Positions 14,106-23,162 of a DNA stretch of 64,000 nt are shown piece by piece. The notes below the pieces were generated by a model that searched no databases, was not told the DNA's origin, and saw only the letters and a list, made by a program, of their open reading frames with translations. Each line of letters begins with the position of its first letter. Positions within the stretch are counted from its first letter, which is position 1. Origin of the DNA: an uncultured Eubacteriales bacterium (GTDB lineage: Bacteria; Bacillota; Clostridia; Oscillospirales; Oscillospiraceae); assembly GCA_900545925.1 (NCBI GenBank), contig URAZ01000011.1:19601-83600 (forward strand). Reading direction: 5' to 3'. Made by a program: the position numbers and the translations under genes.

Positions 14106-16060
14106 TATTCAAGCTCGAATGCACCGGTGTAGAGTTGGTAATAAGTGCCCTTCTGGGCAATCAGGTCGTCGTGCGTGCCGCGTTCAATGATGCGGCCATG
14201 GTCGAGCACCATGATCGCGTCGGAGTTCTGCACCGTTGACAGGCGGTGGGCAATGACGAAGACCGTGCGTCCCTTCATCAGTGCATCCATACCGCGCTGC
14301 ACCAGAAGTTCTGTGCGCGTGTCGATGGAACTGGTCGCTTCGTCAAGAATCATAACAGGCGGGTCGGCCACTGCCGCGCGGGCGATGGACAACAGCTGCC
14401 GCTGGCCCTGCGAGAGATTTGCGCCGTTGGCCGTAAGCATGGTGTTGTAGCCGTCCGGCAGGCGCGTGATAAAATCATGCGCGTTGGCAAGCTTCGCCGC
14501 AGCGATACATTCCTCATCCGTTGCGTCAAGCTTGCCGTAGCGGATGTTGTCCATAACCGTGCCGGTAAACAGGTTCACGTCCTGCAGCACAATACCGAGC
14601 GAGTGGCGCAGATCGGCCTTTTTGATATGGTTGATGTTGATGCCATCATAGCGAATCTTGCCGTCGGCGAGATCATAGAAGCGGTTGATGAGGTTCGTGA
14701 TCGTAGTCTTGCCCGCGCCTGTTGCACCGACAAATGCCAGCTTCTGTCCGGGCTTGGCATATAGCGTAATGTCGTGCAGGACCGGCTTTTCAGGGTCATA
14801 GGCAAAGTCCACGTCAAAGAAGCGGACATCACCGCACAGCTTCACCAGTTTCGCTTCGCCGTTCTCCTGCGGGCACTTCCATGCCCAGACGCCGGTGCGC
14901 GCGGCACTTTCCGTCAGTGTACCGTCCGCCGCTTCCGACGCATTGACCAGCGTAACGCGGCCATTGTCGTCCTCGGGCTTCTGGTCGATGAGTTCAAAGA
15001 CGCGGCTTGCACCTGCAGCTGCCATGACGATGGCGTTGATCTGCTGGGAAACCTGCGAGACATTGCCGGTAAATTGCTTCGTCATGCCGAGGAACGACGC
15101 AACGACTGCAATTTTCAGCGGTGCAAGCATGCTGCCTGTCCCAAGCAGGTTCTGGAAGGACAGATTCGGGATGCTTCCGCCCGAGCAGATGAGAACGCCG
15201 CCGAGGAACGCCGTGAGCACATAGAGGATATTGCCGATGTTGCCCATGATGGGCATGAAAATATTCGCGTAGCGCTGGGCGTGGTTTGCATCGCTGAACA
15301 GCTGTTCGTTGATGGCGTCAAAGTCACGTTCTGCCGCTTCCTCATGGCAGAAGACCTTGACGACCTTCTGGCCGTTCATCATCTCTTCGATATAACCTTC
15401 GACCTTGCCGAGGGACTTCTGCTGGCTGAGGAAGTATTTGGCCGATCTGCCGCCGACGTTCTTTGTCACCTTCGTCATGCAGAAGATACCGAGGAAGACG
15501 ATGAGCATCAGCGGGATGGAGAAATAGAACATGAACAGCAGCAGGCCGATAACTGTCAGTCCCGCAGCGAACAGCTGCGGCAGGCTCTGCGAAACAAGCT
15601 GGCGAAGCGTATCGATATCATTTGTATAATAGCTCATGATGTCGCCGCGGCTGTTCTGGTCAAAATAGCGGATGGGCAGCTTCTGCATGCCGGCAAACAT
15701 GCGGGTGCGAAGCTTATGCAAAAAGCCCTGTGTCACATGCGCCATCAGCTGTGTATAGACCGCAGTGCAGGCAAGACCCACAAGGTAGATACAGACCATG
15801 GTGACGAGCGCATGCAGAATCTTTCCGCTCACACCGTCCCAGCCGAGCCTCAAGCCGTCTTCAATGTAGCTGGTGATGGTTTCAATATAGATTGCGGGCA
15901 GAATGCCGACGACCGCGCTGATGATGATGCAGACCATAACCGCAATCAGCATGGCAGGATAATCCTGAAACAGCATCCGGATCACTCTGCCGAGCGGCTT
16001 GAGATCTGCCTTTGCGCCGACCATCGGCGCGCGGGGCGCTCTACCGGGATGATTAGCCAT
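14105..16060 (-). CDS. ABC exporter half-transporter (canonical ATP site)
   Basis: The 651-residue fusion has six membrane helices in the first ~330 residues and a C-terminal ATPase with Walker A GATGAGKT, signature LSQGQRQ, Walker B MILDEATSSID (catalytic Glu present) and switch His (VIAHRLSTV). An insert of about 50 residues (GRVTLVNASEAADGTLTESAARTG...) precedes the ATPase. It should pair with the upstream half-transporter to make a heterodimeric type IV drug/peptide exporter of the LmrCD/TM287-288 kind. ATG 16060 has GGGAGG upstream and overlaps the preceding gene by 8 bases; the longer frame upstream is rejected. MarR, ABC and ABC form one operon. Confidence 0.93.
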   Translation of the reverse strand: MANHPGRAPRAPMVGAKADLKPLGRVIRMLFQDYPAMLIAVMVCIIISAVVGILPAIYIETITSYIEDGLRLGWDGVSGKILHALVTMVCIYLVGLACTAVYTQLMAHVTQGFLHKLRTRMFAGMQKLPIRYFDQNSRGDIMSYYTNDIDTLRQLVSQSLPQLFAAGLTVIGLLLFMFYFSIPLMLIVFLGIFCMTKVTKNVGGRSAKYFLSQQKSLGKVEGYIEEMMNGQKVVKVFCHEEAAERDFDAINEQLFSDANHAQRYANIFMPIMGNIGNILYVLTAFLGGVLICSGGSIPNLSFQNLLGTGSMLAPLKIAVVASFLGMTKQFTGNVSQVSQQINAIVMAAAGASRVFELIDQKPEDDNGRVTLVNASEAADGTLTESAARTGVWAWKCPQENGEAKLVKLCGDVRFFDVDFAYDPEKPVLHDITLYAKPGQKLAFVGATGAGKTTITNLINRFYDLADGKIRYDGININHIKKADLRHSLGIVLQDVNLFTGTVMDNIRYGKLDATDEECIAAAKLANAHDFITRLPDGYNTMLTANGANLSQGQRQLLSIARAAVADPPVMILDEATSSIDTRTELLVQRGMDALMKGRTVFVIAHRLSTVQNSDAIMVLDHGRIIERGTHDDLIAQKGTYYQLYTGAFELE

Positions 16061-17798
16061 TGTCCGCACCTCCCGTTCTGTTTTGGGAATAATAGACTTC
16101 CTGATAGATCTGGTTCGAGGAAAGAAGTATCTCATGTGTGCCCATGCCGTTGATTGCACCGCCGTCCAGCACAAGAATCAGATCAGCGTCCTGGATGGAG
16201 GAAATGCGCTGGGCAATGATGAATTTCGTCGTCTCCGGGATCTCGGTGCGCAGCGCAGCGCGGATCTTCGCGTCGGTTTTCGTATCGACGGCAGAGGTCG
16301 AATCGTCGAGAATCAAAATCTTCGGCTTTTTCAGCAGCGCCCGCGCGATACACAGCCGCTGCTTCTGGCCGCCGGAGACATTCGTACCGCCCTGCTCGAT
16401 GTAGGTGTCGTATTTGTCCGGCATCTGCTGGATAAACTCATCCGCGCAGGCCAGTTCGCAGGCGCGCTGCAGTTCCGCATCTGTCGCATTCGGGTCGCCC
16501 CAGCGCAGATTTTCCTTGATTGTGCCGGAGAAGAGCACGTTTTTCTGGAGGACGACCGCGACCTGATTGCGGAGCGTTTCAAGATCGTACTCGCGCACGT
16601 CACGCCCGCCGACCCTCACACTGCCGCCCGTCACATCATACAGACGGCAGATCAGCTGCACCAGCGTGGTCTTCGCCGAGCCTGTGCCACCGATGATACC
16701 GACAGTCTGACCGGACTTCACATGGAAGTCGATATCGGACAGCGCGCTGCGTTTCGCAGAAGCGGAATATTTGAACTCCACATGCTCAAAGTCCACGTCG
16801 CCGTTTTCAACCTCGTAAACCGGATTTTCCGGGTTTTGCAGGCTGCTCGTCTCATCGAGCACCTCGCAGATTCGCTTGCCGGAGGCCTGTGCCATGGTGA
16901 GCATGACTAAGATCATGGAGAGCATCATCAGGCTCATAAGAATCTGCATGGAATAGGTAATCATGCTGGTCAGACTGCCCACGCCGAGGTAGGTGCCGCC
17001 GGACATAATGATAAACTTTGCGGCGAAGAAGGAGATGAGAATCATCGACGTGTACACGCAGAACTGCATGACAGGGCTATTGAGCGCAAGAATCTTTTCT
17101 GCCTTCAGGAAGTCCGCACGCACCGAATCGGATGCAGCGGAGAACTTCTGCGTCTCATACTCCTCGCGCACAAAGCTTTTGACTACGCGCATGCCCTGCA
17201 CATTTTCCTGCACAGAGTTGTTGAGGGCATCATATTTTTTGAAAACTGCCTTAAAAAGCGGCATCGCACTGCGAATCATGAAAAACAGCGCAAAGCCGAG
17301 GATCGGAACGATCCCTGCGAAAACGAATGCAAGCCGCTTACCCACGCGGGCAGACATGATAACGGCAAATACGAGCATCATCGGCGCACGCACTGCGATC
17401 CGAATCAGCATCATGAACGCATTCTGAATATTGGTCACGTCCGTCGTCAGCCGGGTAACGAGAGAGGACGTGGAGAACCGGTCGATATTCGCAAACGAAA
17501 AGCCCTGCACCTGATAAAACAGATCGTGGCGCAGATTTTTTGCAAAGCCTGCAGCAGCCTCCGCCGCGAACCAGCCGGAAAGCGAACCAAAACCCAATGA
17601 GAGCATCGCAATCACAAACAGCCTGAGGCCGTAAAACAGAATCGTCTGCATCTCGCAGCCATTTTGGATAGAATTGATGAGATCGGCTGTCAGCAGCGGG
17701 ATGGTGCATTCGCAGACGACCTCGCCCACCATACAGGTCGGCGTCAGAATGGTCTGCTTTTTGTATTCCCGGATGCAGGCAGAAAGACGTTTGATCAT
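16053..17798 (-). CDS. ABC exporter half-transporter (degenerate ATP site)
   Basis: The 581-residue protein starts MIKRLSACIREYKKQT, has six membrane helices, then an ATPase with Walker A GGTGSAKT, signature VSGGQKQ and Walker B ILDDSTSAVD. The residue after the Walker B Asp is Asp rather than the catalytic Glu, and the switch position reads IAQRIS (Gln for His). So it contributes the non-hydrolysing site of a heterodimer, as in TM287 and LmrC. It overlaps marR by 4 bases and the second subunit gene by 8 bases. The substrate is unknown; MarR linkage suggests drug or antimicrobial-peptide export. Confidence 0.93.
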   Translation of the reverse strand: MIKRLSACIREYKKQTILTPTCMVGEVVCECTIPLLTADLINSIQNGCEMQTILFYGLRLFVIAMLSLGFGSLSGWFAAEAAAGFAKNLRHDLFYQVQGFSFANIDRFSTSSLVTRLTTDVTNIQNAFMMLIRIAVRAPMMLVFAVIMSARVGKRLAFVFAGIVPILGFALFFMIRSAMPLFKAVFKKYDALNNSVQENVQGMRVVKSFVREEYETQKFSAASDSVRADFLKAEKILALNSPVMQFCVYTSMILISFFAAKFIIMSGGTYLGVGSLTSMITYSMQILMSLMMLSMILVMLTMAQASGKRICEVLDETSSLQNPENPVYEVENGDVDFEHVEFKYSASAKRSALSDIDFHVKSGQTVGIIGGTGSAKTTLVQLICRLYDVTGGSVRVGGRDVREYDLETLRNQVAVVLQKNVLFSGTIKENLRWGDPNATDAELQRACELACADEFIQQMPDKYDTYIEQGGTNVSGGQKQRLCIARALLKKPKILILDDSTSAVDTKTDAKIRAALRTEIPETTKFIIAQRISSIQDADLILVLDGGAINGMGTHEILLSSNQIYQEVYYSQNRTGGADNG

Positions 17799-18253
17799 AC
17801 CTCGGATACCTCCATTCCCTGTGTTGTACGCAGATTTTCTGCAGCCTGATCGAGCAGACGGCGCAGCGTCTGCTGCTCCTCACTGCTCATGCCGGAACAC
17901 ATGACGCATTCAAGCGTTTCAAATGCCTGCCCAACGGCGGCATCACAGCGCCGTGCGCGGTCCGTTAATCGGATACGCTTGCAGCGCCGGTCGGCCCGAT
18001 CCGGTTCAAGCACGACAAAATCCTTCGCCTCCAGCCGCTGAAGCACGCCGGAGACAGTCGGATGCGTCAGATGAAAACGCTTTTCAATATCCTTGGGGTA
18101 GACCTGCTCGCCCTCGTGCAGCACCAGATAATGCAGGATAAACGACTGCGTTGACGTCAGATCGAGCGCGAGGAACTGCTGATCCATGTACTGCGTGATG
18201 CGGTTGCTGAGATGCCGCAGACGCGGACCGAGATTCTGAGAACAGTCCTTCAT
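17795..18253 (-). CDS. MarR family transcriptional regulator
   Basis: The 152-residue winged-helix repressor has QSFILHYLVLHEGEQVYPKDIEKRFHLTHPTVSGVLQRLEAKDFV as its recognition region (residues 37-80), followed by the wing (EPDRADRRCKRIRLTDRA). It probably represses its own operon with the two ABC genes, releasing DNA on ligand binding. The start ATG 18253 has GGAGG upstream. Its promoter at 18310-18337 runs into a large palindrome that covers the transcription start, the expected operator. The end overlaps the first ABC gene by 4 bases. Confidence 0.93.
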   Translation of the reverse strand: MKDCSQNLGPRLRHLSNRITQYMDQQFLALDLTSTQSFILHYLVLHEGEQVYPKDIEKRFHLTHPTVSGVLQRLEAKDFVVLEPDRADRRCKRIRLTDRARRCDAAVGQAFETLECVMCSGMSSEEQQTLRRLLDQAAENLRTTQGMEVSEV

Positions 18254-18272
18254 CGGAACCTCCTATATTCCA

Positions 18273-18337
18273 AAAATGTAGCGTGCTACCGTTTTCGGTA
18301 GCACGCTACATTTTAGCAGATTTTATGAAAAAAGCAA
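18273..18337 (-). promoter_or_regulatory. Promoter and long palindromic operator of the MarR-ABC operon
   Basis: On the minus strand, -35 TTGCTT (18332-18337) and -10 TAAAAT (18310-18315) are 16 bp apart. The -10 overlaps a perfect 18 bp inverted repeat (18273-18290 with 18297-18314, six-base spacer). Each arm contains its own near-palindrome (GTAGCGTGCTAC / GTAGCACGCTAC), so the site could hold two MarR dimers. As RNA it would also be a strong hairpin in the leader. Confidence 0.7.
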
Positions 18338-18595
18338 GTGGCAGTTTCACCAATCTCCCCTATTCTACCATCTGGTGCGGCAGGCAAAGTGCATGAAATC
18401 AGCCCTACAGCTGCGACACACGCAAAGGCGCGCAGCCGATTTCTGCGAAGCGGAGTAAGCACGCACTGTTCGTGCTGAAACTGATACCCACAGAGTCTCA
18501 GCAAATTCGTACTGCCTCTTCTCCTTATTCTTTTCCGGCAAGACGGAACAGAGTGGGCCGCCGGAGGCGCGATTTTGTCTGCCCTGCGTGCGCAG
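18338..18595. other. Non-coding gap between the marR promoter and ftsZ terminator
   Basis: I see no gene here. The stretch 18517-18580 (TTTTCCGGCAAGACGGAAC... GGGCCGCCGGAGGCGCG) is clearly similar to 37904-37956, marking a second, minor repeat family. A segment near 18486-18512 (CAAATTCGTACTGCC) resembles flanks of the main repeat family. Confidence 0.5.
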
Positions 18596-18623
18596 AAAAA
18601 CCGGCGCGTTTTCAAACGCGCCG
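18595..18623 (-). terminator. ftsZ terminator
   Basis: A GC-rich 11 bp inverted repeat (CCGGCGCGTTT, 18601-18611, with its complement to 18623) is followed on the minus strand by five T's. It lies 17 bases past the ftsZ stop. Confidence 0.9.
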
Positions 18624-18640
18624 GGCAAAAATGCTTCGTT

Positions 18641-19720
18641 TTAGTTGCGGTTAAAGATCTTGAAGATCTCGTCGATATCGTCGATATCCTCCTGTGCCTG
18701 GCTCTTGCTGGCACTGGTCTTCTCCTGCGCAGCGGAGAATGCGCCGATGGGCTTTGCGGGCGACTGACGCTTCTCGGCAAAGCCAGTGGCGATAACGGTC
18801 ACGCGCATCTCATCCTGAAGTTCGTCGTCAAACGCGGCGCCAAAGATGATGTTCGCATCGGGGTTGGCAGCTTCCATGACGATGTTGGCAGCTGTCTCGA
18901 CGTCGTCGAGGCCAAGGTCGTGTGAACCGGCAATGTTGATGAGAACACCGGTTGCACCGTTGATGGACGTCTCAAGCAGCGGACTGGAGACGGCAGCCTG
19001 CGCAGCCTGCTCGGCCTTGTCGCGGCCTGTGGCGGAACCGACGCCCATATGTGCCTGACCCGCGTTGCGCATGATGGCGGAAACGTCGGCAAAGTCGAGG
19101 TTGATAATGACGTTCTCGCTGTAGCCAACGAGTTCGGAGATGGAACTGACAGCCTGCTTCAGAACATCGTCGGCAATGCCGAATGCGTTGGCGAAGGTGA
19201 TTTTCTGGTCGGTGACGAATTTCAGGCGGTCGTTCGGGATGATAATCATGGAATCGACCTTATCGGTGAGGTTGGCAATGCCGGCCTCGGCCTGTTTCAT
19301 ACGGTTTGCACCTTCAAAGCGGAAGGGCTTCGTCACGACGGCGACAGTCAAGATGCCCGCGTCGTGCGCGACCTGCGCAATAATCGGCGCAGCGCCTGTT
19401 CCGGTACCGCCGCCCATACCGGCGGTGATGAAGACCATGTCGGTGCCCTCGAGCACCTGAGAAATGAGCGCTTTGGATTCCTCGGCGGACTTCTGGCCGA
19501 TATCCGGCTTAGAGCCTGCGCCCATGCCGCCGGTCAGCTTTTCACCGATCTGCACTTTGTTTTTGCACTTGGACTTTTCAAGGTCCTGCTTATCCGTATT
19601 GACTGCAACGAACTCAACGCCCTTGACATCGGACGCGATCATGCGGTTGATAACATTGTTGCCGGCGCCGCCGACGCCAATGACTTTGATCTTGACTACC
19701 TTATCTGCTGTATCTGCCAT
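18641..19720 (-). CDS. ftsZ: Cell division GTPase FtsZ
   Basis: FtsZ is the tubulin homologue that forms the cytokinetic ring. The 359-residue protein has KIKVIGVGGAGNNVINRM at the start, the GTP-binding tubulin signature GGGTGTGAAP (about residue 105) and a synergy-loop NLDFADVSAIMRNAG (about 200). The C-terminal linker ends in DIDDIDEIFKIFNRN, the usual partner-binding tail. The start is ATG 19720, with AGGAGG in place; the longer frame is dismissed. It is the last gene of the dcw cluster but has its own strong promoter at 19782-19810, allowing expression independent of ftsQ. No ftsA precedes it, unlike in Bacillus. Confidence 0.98.
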   Translation of the reverse strand: MADTADKVVKIKVIGVGGAGNNVINRMIASDVKGVEFVAVNTDKQDLEKSKCKNKVQIGEKLTGGMGAGSKPDIGQKSAEESKALISQVLEGTDMVFITAGMGGGTGTGAAPIIAQVAHDAGILTVAVVTKPFRFEGANRMKQAEAGIANLTDKVDSMIIIPNDRLKFVTDQKITFANAFGIADDVLKQAVSSISELVGYSENVIINLDFADVSAIMRNAGQAHMGVGSATGRDKAEQAAQAAVSSPLLETSINGATGVLINIAGSHDLGLDDVETAANIVMEAANPDANIIFGAAFDDELQDEMRVTVIATGFAEKRQSPAKPIGAFSAAQEKTSASKSQAQEDIDDIDEIFKIFNRN

Positions 19721-19781
19721 TTGTCTTCCTCCTGTATATCTCACAGCCCACAACTGCATCGTTTTAGATTATGTCTACTGT

Positions 19782-19810
19782 ATTCTATCTCGAAAAAGGA
19801 TGTGCGTCAA
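19782..19810 (-). promoter_or_regulatory. ftsZ promoter
   Basis: On the minus strand, -35 TTGACG (19805-19810) and -10 TAGAAT (19782-19787) are 17 bp apart, about 60 bases before the ftsZ start. It lies in the ftsQ-ftsZ gap. Confidence 0.8.
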
Positions 19811-19869
19811 TAGAAAATGCGGAAAAATTCAGCAAAAAATGCGGATTTTATGGTTTGCATGCCCTCGGT

Positions 19870-20655
19870 TCAGGCTGCTGGCTGGAAGGTAGCCCTTTTC
19901 TGCGTGGCCTGCGTCAAATCGATAGTTCCAGCCTGAAATTCGCTGAGTTGGTCGAGAATGGAGCAAAGATAGCGGATCTTGTACGCCATTTCGTCAGTTC
20001 CGCCGAGTTTAATCTCGTAGCGGTCGTCATACCAGAGCGTCATGTCGTATTCCTTTTCGACATCGATCACACGGATATGCTCCAGAAGGCCGGTGCCGTC
20101 CAATTCCTTCATCACGTCCAGCGCAGCAGCCAGCGCCGTGGGCGTGGGGGAGGAAACAGAATCTCCTGCCGTGGGACTGGAAATGAGAAGGCCGTTGATG
20201 TGCGGATTTTCATTGAAGGCAGCAGGTTCGATGCGCTCCAGCGCCTTGCCTCCGGGGCCGATGAGCCAGCAGGCGTTCGTATCCGTCATGACAGCAAAGG
20301 AAATGACGCTTTCCCGCACCTGAATGATGATGCCGTCCGGCAGACTGCGGGCGATGGAAACATCCTCGACATACGGAAGCGCAGCCTTGATATTGCCGAC
20401 GGCCAGCGCTTTATTGACTGTCAGAAGGTTATCACCCTGCTGGATCTGCGAGGCTTCAATGATCTGGTCGGCGGAATAGACCGAGTTACCCTGCACCTCA
20501 ATGGTATTGACCTTGAAAAAGATTGCAACACCGAAGACAATCGCGGCGACGACAGCGAGCATGATGAGGAGTTTGCCAAGCGCGCTGCTGCGCACCTGAC
20601 GGGCCTTGCCTGCGGCGCGCGCTTCCCTATTCGCTTTGCTTTGCTTCGTGCGCAT
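19870..20655 (-). CDS. ftsQ: Cell division protein FtsQ/DivIB
   Basis: FtsQ/DivIB is a bitopic divisome protein that binds FtsL and FtsB/DivIC at the septum. The 261-residue product has a basic cytoplasmic N-terminus (MRTKQSKANREARAAGKARQ), one membrane span (about 28-48), then a POTRA domain (FFKVNTIEVQGNSVYSADQIIEASQIQQGDNLLTVN) and a FtsQ-type beta domain. ATG 20655 has GGAG upstream. It follows murA after 40 bases and belongs to the dcw operon. The C-terminal region has the usual low conservation, so the name rests on the POTRA topology and context. Confidence 0.9.
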   Translation of the reverse strand: MRTKQSKANREARAAGKARQVRSSALGKLLIMLAVVAAIVFGVAIFFKVNTIEVQGNSVYSADQIIEASQIQQGDNLLTVNKALAVGNIKAALPYVEDVSIARSLPDGIIIQVRESVISFAVMTDTNACWLIGPGGKALERIEPAAFNENPHINGLLISSPTAGDSVSSPTPTALAAALDVMKELDGTGLLEHIRVIDVEKEYDMTLWYDDRYEIKLGGTDEMAYKIRYLCSILDQLSEFQAGTIDLTQATQKRATFQPAA

Positions 20656-20695
20656 GTTGCATTCTCCTTCGGAGGCTCAGAATATACAAAGTATA

Positions 20696-21964
20696 TCACA
20701 TCTTTTTGGGGATTTCCACTGTTTTCAGGCGAGCGCCGACGCTTTGCAGCGCGTTCTCAAGAGTATCATATCCCCGTTCGATGTGTTTTACTCCAAAAAT
20801 GGTACTGTCGCCCTCGGCCTGCATGGCCGCGAGCACCAGCGCTGCGCCGCCGCGCAGATCCTCCGCGAAAAGCTGCGCAGCATGCAGCTGCGGCGTTCCG
20901 TTCAGACAGACGGTGTTTCCGTCCGAATACAGCCGCGCGCCAAGCTTCTTGAGTTCTTGGACATAGCCGAAGCGATTTTCAAAAATCGTCTCGGTAAAGG
21001 ACGTTTGTCCCCTTGCGCACAGCTGCGCGGAGAGCAGCATCGGCATCGCGTCGGTTGGAAAGCCGGGATACGGTCTTGAAACGACCGGACCGCAGGTTGC
21101 CAGCGGGCTGTCGCGGAAAATTTGAATTGTGTCATGTGAGCAGGAAATCCGGCAGCCGCTTTCTGTGAGCGCGTTCAGAACAGGGTCTGCAAGACGCGGA
21201 TCTGTCCTGCGCAGCGTCAGCGCGCCGCCGCAGGCGGCGCAGGCGCAAAGAAACGTCGCAGTTTCAATGCGGTCAGGAAGGATGGTATAGGTCGCACCGG
21301 TGAGCGGCAGGCTGCCCTCAACAATCACGCAGCCTTTGCCTGCGCCTGCGATCTTCGCGCCGCAGGCAGTCAAAAAACCAGCCAGATCGACAATCTCCGG
21401 CTCACAGGCAGCATTTTCAATCACAGTGACACCCTCTGCTCCGACAGCAGCCAGCATAGCGTTTTCTGTTGCGCCGACGCTGGGGCCAGGCAGTGTGATT
21501 TTTGCGCCGGTCAGCCTTCGCGCGCGGCAGTGAATGGTATCGTCCGTCTCCGTGACCTCTGCGCCGAGCGCGCGGAAGGCAAGCAGATGATAGTCCACCG
21601 GCCTCGCCCCGATGGGACAGCCGCCCGGCAGACTCAACGACGCTTCGCCCTGTCTTGCGAGCAGCGCGCCGAGAAACAGGCTGGACGCGCGCATGGATGC
21701 AGCCAGTTCCGGCGGGACGGAGTGACCGGCGCAGCCGCGCGGGTCTATGTAGACGCTTGCGCCCCGCCGCTCGGCCGCACAGCCGAGGCTGCACAGGATG
21801 GCAAGCGCGTGCGTCACGTCGAGAATATCTGGACAGTTATGCAGAACACACGGCGTTCTGCACAGAAGCGTCGCGGCCAGAATGGGCAGGACGCTGTTTT
21901 TTGCTCCGTGGATCGTCACCTCACCGGAAAGCGGAGGCGATTTGGACACAAGCAGCGCTGGCAT
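20696..21964 (-). CDS. murA: UDP-N-acetylglucosamine 1-carboxyvinyltransferase
   Basis: MurA transfers enolpyruvate from PEP to UDP-GlcNAc, the first committed step of peptidoglycan synthesis. The 422-residue protein has the early GAKNSVLPILAATLL motif (residues 20-34) and the active-site loop PGGCPIGARPVD. Its Cys, about residue 116, is the fosfomycin target and is intact, so the enzyme should be fosfomycin-sensitive. RPYPGFPTDAMP and GGAALVLAAM near the end complete the fold. I chose ATG 21964 because GGAGG is 7 bases upstream; ATG 21970 would be too close. The usual Clostridia cluster has murC or murB here. Confidence 0.96.
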   Translation of the reverse strand: MPALLVSKSPPLSGEVTIHGAKNSVLPILAATLLCRTPCVLHNCPDILDVTHALAILCSLGCAAERRGASVYIDPRGCAGHSVPPELAASMRASSLFLGALLARQGEASLSLPGGCPIGARPVDYHLLAFRALGAEVTETDDTIHCRARRLTGAKITLPGPSVGATENAMLAAVGAEGVTVIENAACEPEIVDLAGFLTACGAKIAGAGKGCVIVEGSLPLTGATYTILPDRIETATFLCACAACGGALTLRRTDPRLADPVLNALTESGCRISCSHDTIQIFRDSPLATCGPVVSRPYPGFPTDAMPMLLSAQLCARGQTSFTETIFENRFGYVQELKKLGARLYSDGNTVCLNGTPQLHAAQLFAEDLRGGAALVLAAMQAEGDSTIFGVKHIERGYDTLENALQSVGARLKTVEIPKKM

Positions 21965-22024
21965 GGGCATTCCTCCAAAACACAGGAATTTTCCCCATCC
22001 TATGCGCTGTGTGCTGTGTGCGTG

Positions 22025-23149
22025 TCAGTGCTTTGCAAGGTCGAGTGCGGTCTGATAAATGCGCTCGGCTGCATCGACCACAGCCATATCCCGGGCGCTG
22101 GCACGCATGGTGCGCATCCGTCCGGCATCTGAAAGAATCGCTTTTGCCGTCTCATAGAGGCTTTTCCCGTCGCAGTCGGCTTCGCGGACGACTGCGGCCG
22201 CGCCGGAGCGTTCAAGCACCCGGGCATTCTTTTCCTGATGGTTGCCGGTCACGTTCGGACTCGGCACCATGATGCAGGGCGTTCCGCTGGCACAGACCTC
22301 GGCAATGGTCGCCGCACCCGCGCGGCAAACGATCAGATCCGCCGCTGCCAGCACCTGCGGCATGTCATAGATGTACTCGCGCATGTCAATGCGCGGATGT
22401 GCAGCAAGGTCAACACCCAGTTCTTTGACATACTCCGGCATCCAACGCCAGCCGAACGAGCCGGTCGCGTGGATGTGATGAAAAGGCGTGTTCTCCTCGC
22501 ATTCGCACTTCATAAACTGGGCAATTTTTTTGTTCATTTCCCGTGCACCGAGGCTGCCCCAGCAGGAGACGACGAGCGGCTCTTCGCCGAGGCCCAACGC
22601 CTGCCGGGCCTCCTGCCGCTTGGCAAAGAGGAATTCCTCCCGCACAGGTGTTCCGGTCAGGAGGACCTTTTCGGGTTCCGGGTAATGCTCCCGGCTGGAC
22701 TCGAAAGACACCATAACACGGCTGGCCGTACGCGCAACAAGCTTTGTCGTCAGGCCCGGAACGGCATTCGATTCGTGTACGCAAGTCGGAATGCCAAGCT
22801 TCGCGCCCATTTTCAGAGCCGGGAAGCTGGCGTAGCCGCCAGTACCGACGATCACATCGGGCTGAAACTCCTTTAGAATTCGCTTTGTTTTTGAAAACGT
22901 CGCAGCCATGCGCTGCACGGTCACGAGATTGTGCCAGACCGCAGCAGGGGTCAGCTTGCGCTGATAGTTGGAAATTTTCACAGTTTCCAGCCGGAATCCT
23001 TCACGCGGGACAAGTTTGTTCTCCATGCCGTCCTCTGCGCCGATAAAGAGAATCTTGCAGTCCGGCTGCCGCTCACGAAACATGCGGGCAACTGCAATAG
23101 CGGGATAAATATGCCCGCCCGTGCCGCCGCAGGTAAAGACGATATTCAT
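22025..23149 (-). CDS. murG: MurG: undecaprenyl-PP-MurNAc-pentapeptide GlcNAc transferase
   Basis: MurG adds GlcNAc to lipid I to form lipid II on the cytoplasmic membrane face. The 374-residue GT-B enzyme begins MNIVFTCGGTGGHIYPAIAVA (the lipid/UDP loop). It has VIVGTGGYASFPAL (about 95), the HESNAVPGLT segment (about 120) and the donor-binding ADLIVCRAGAATIAEV (about 270). ATG 23149 has a GGGAGGG site; the longer frame is rejected. ftsW ends 13 bases upstream, so they are co-transcribed. Confidence 0.97.
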   Translation of the reverse strand: MNIVFTCGGTGGHIYPAIAVARMFRERQPDCKILFIGAEDGMENKLVPREGFRLETVKISNYQRKLTPAAVWHNLVTVQRMAATFSKTKRILKEFQPDVIVGTGGYASFPALKMGAKLGIPTCVHESNAVPGLTTKLVARTASRVMVSFESSREHYPEPEKVLLTGTPVREEFLFAKRQEARQALGLGEEPLVVSCWGSLGAREMNKKIAQFMKCECEENTPFHHIHATGSFGWRWMPEYVKELGVDLAAHPRIDMREYIYDMPQVLAAADLIVCRAGAATIAEVCASGTPCIMVPSPNVTGNHQEKNARVLERSGAAAVVREADCDGKSLYETAKAILSDAGRMRTMRASARDMAVVDAAERIYQTALDLAKH

Positions 23150-23162
23150 TCGCTTCCCTCCC

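Noticed and set aside
14774..16153. 459-residue plus-strand ORF over the ABC gene
   Set aside because: Antisense shadow of a recognised ABC exporter subunit.
18273..18314. Intrinsic terminator at the marR palindrome
   Set aside because: It overlaps the operon's -10 box and lies upstream of the start codon, so an operator role is more likely.
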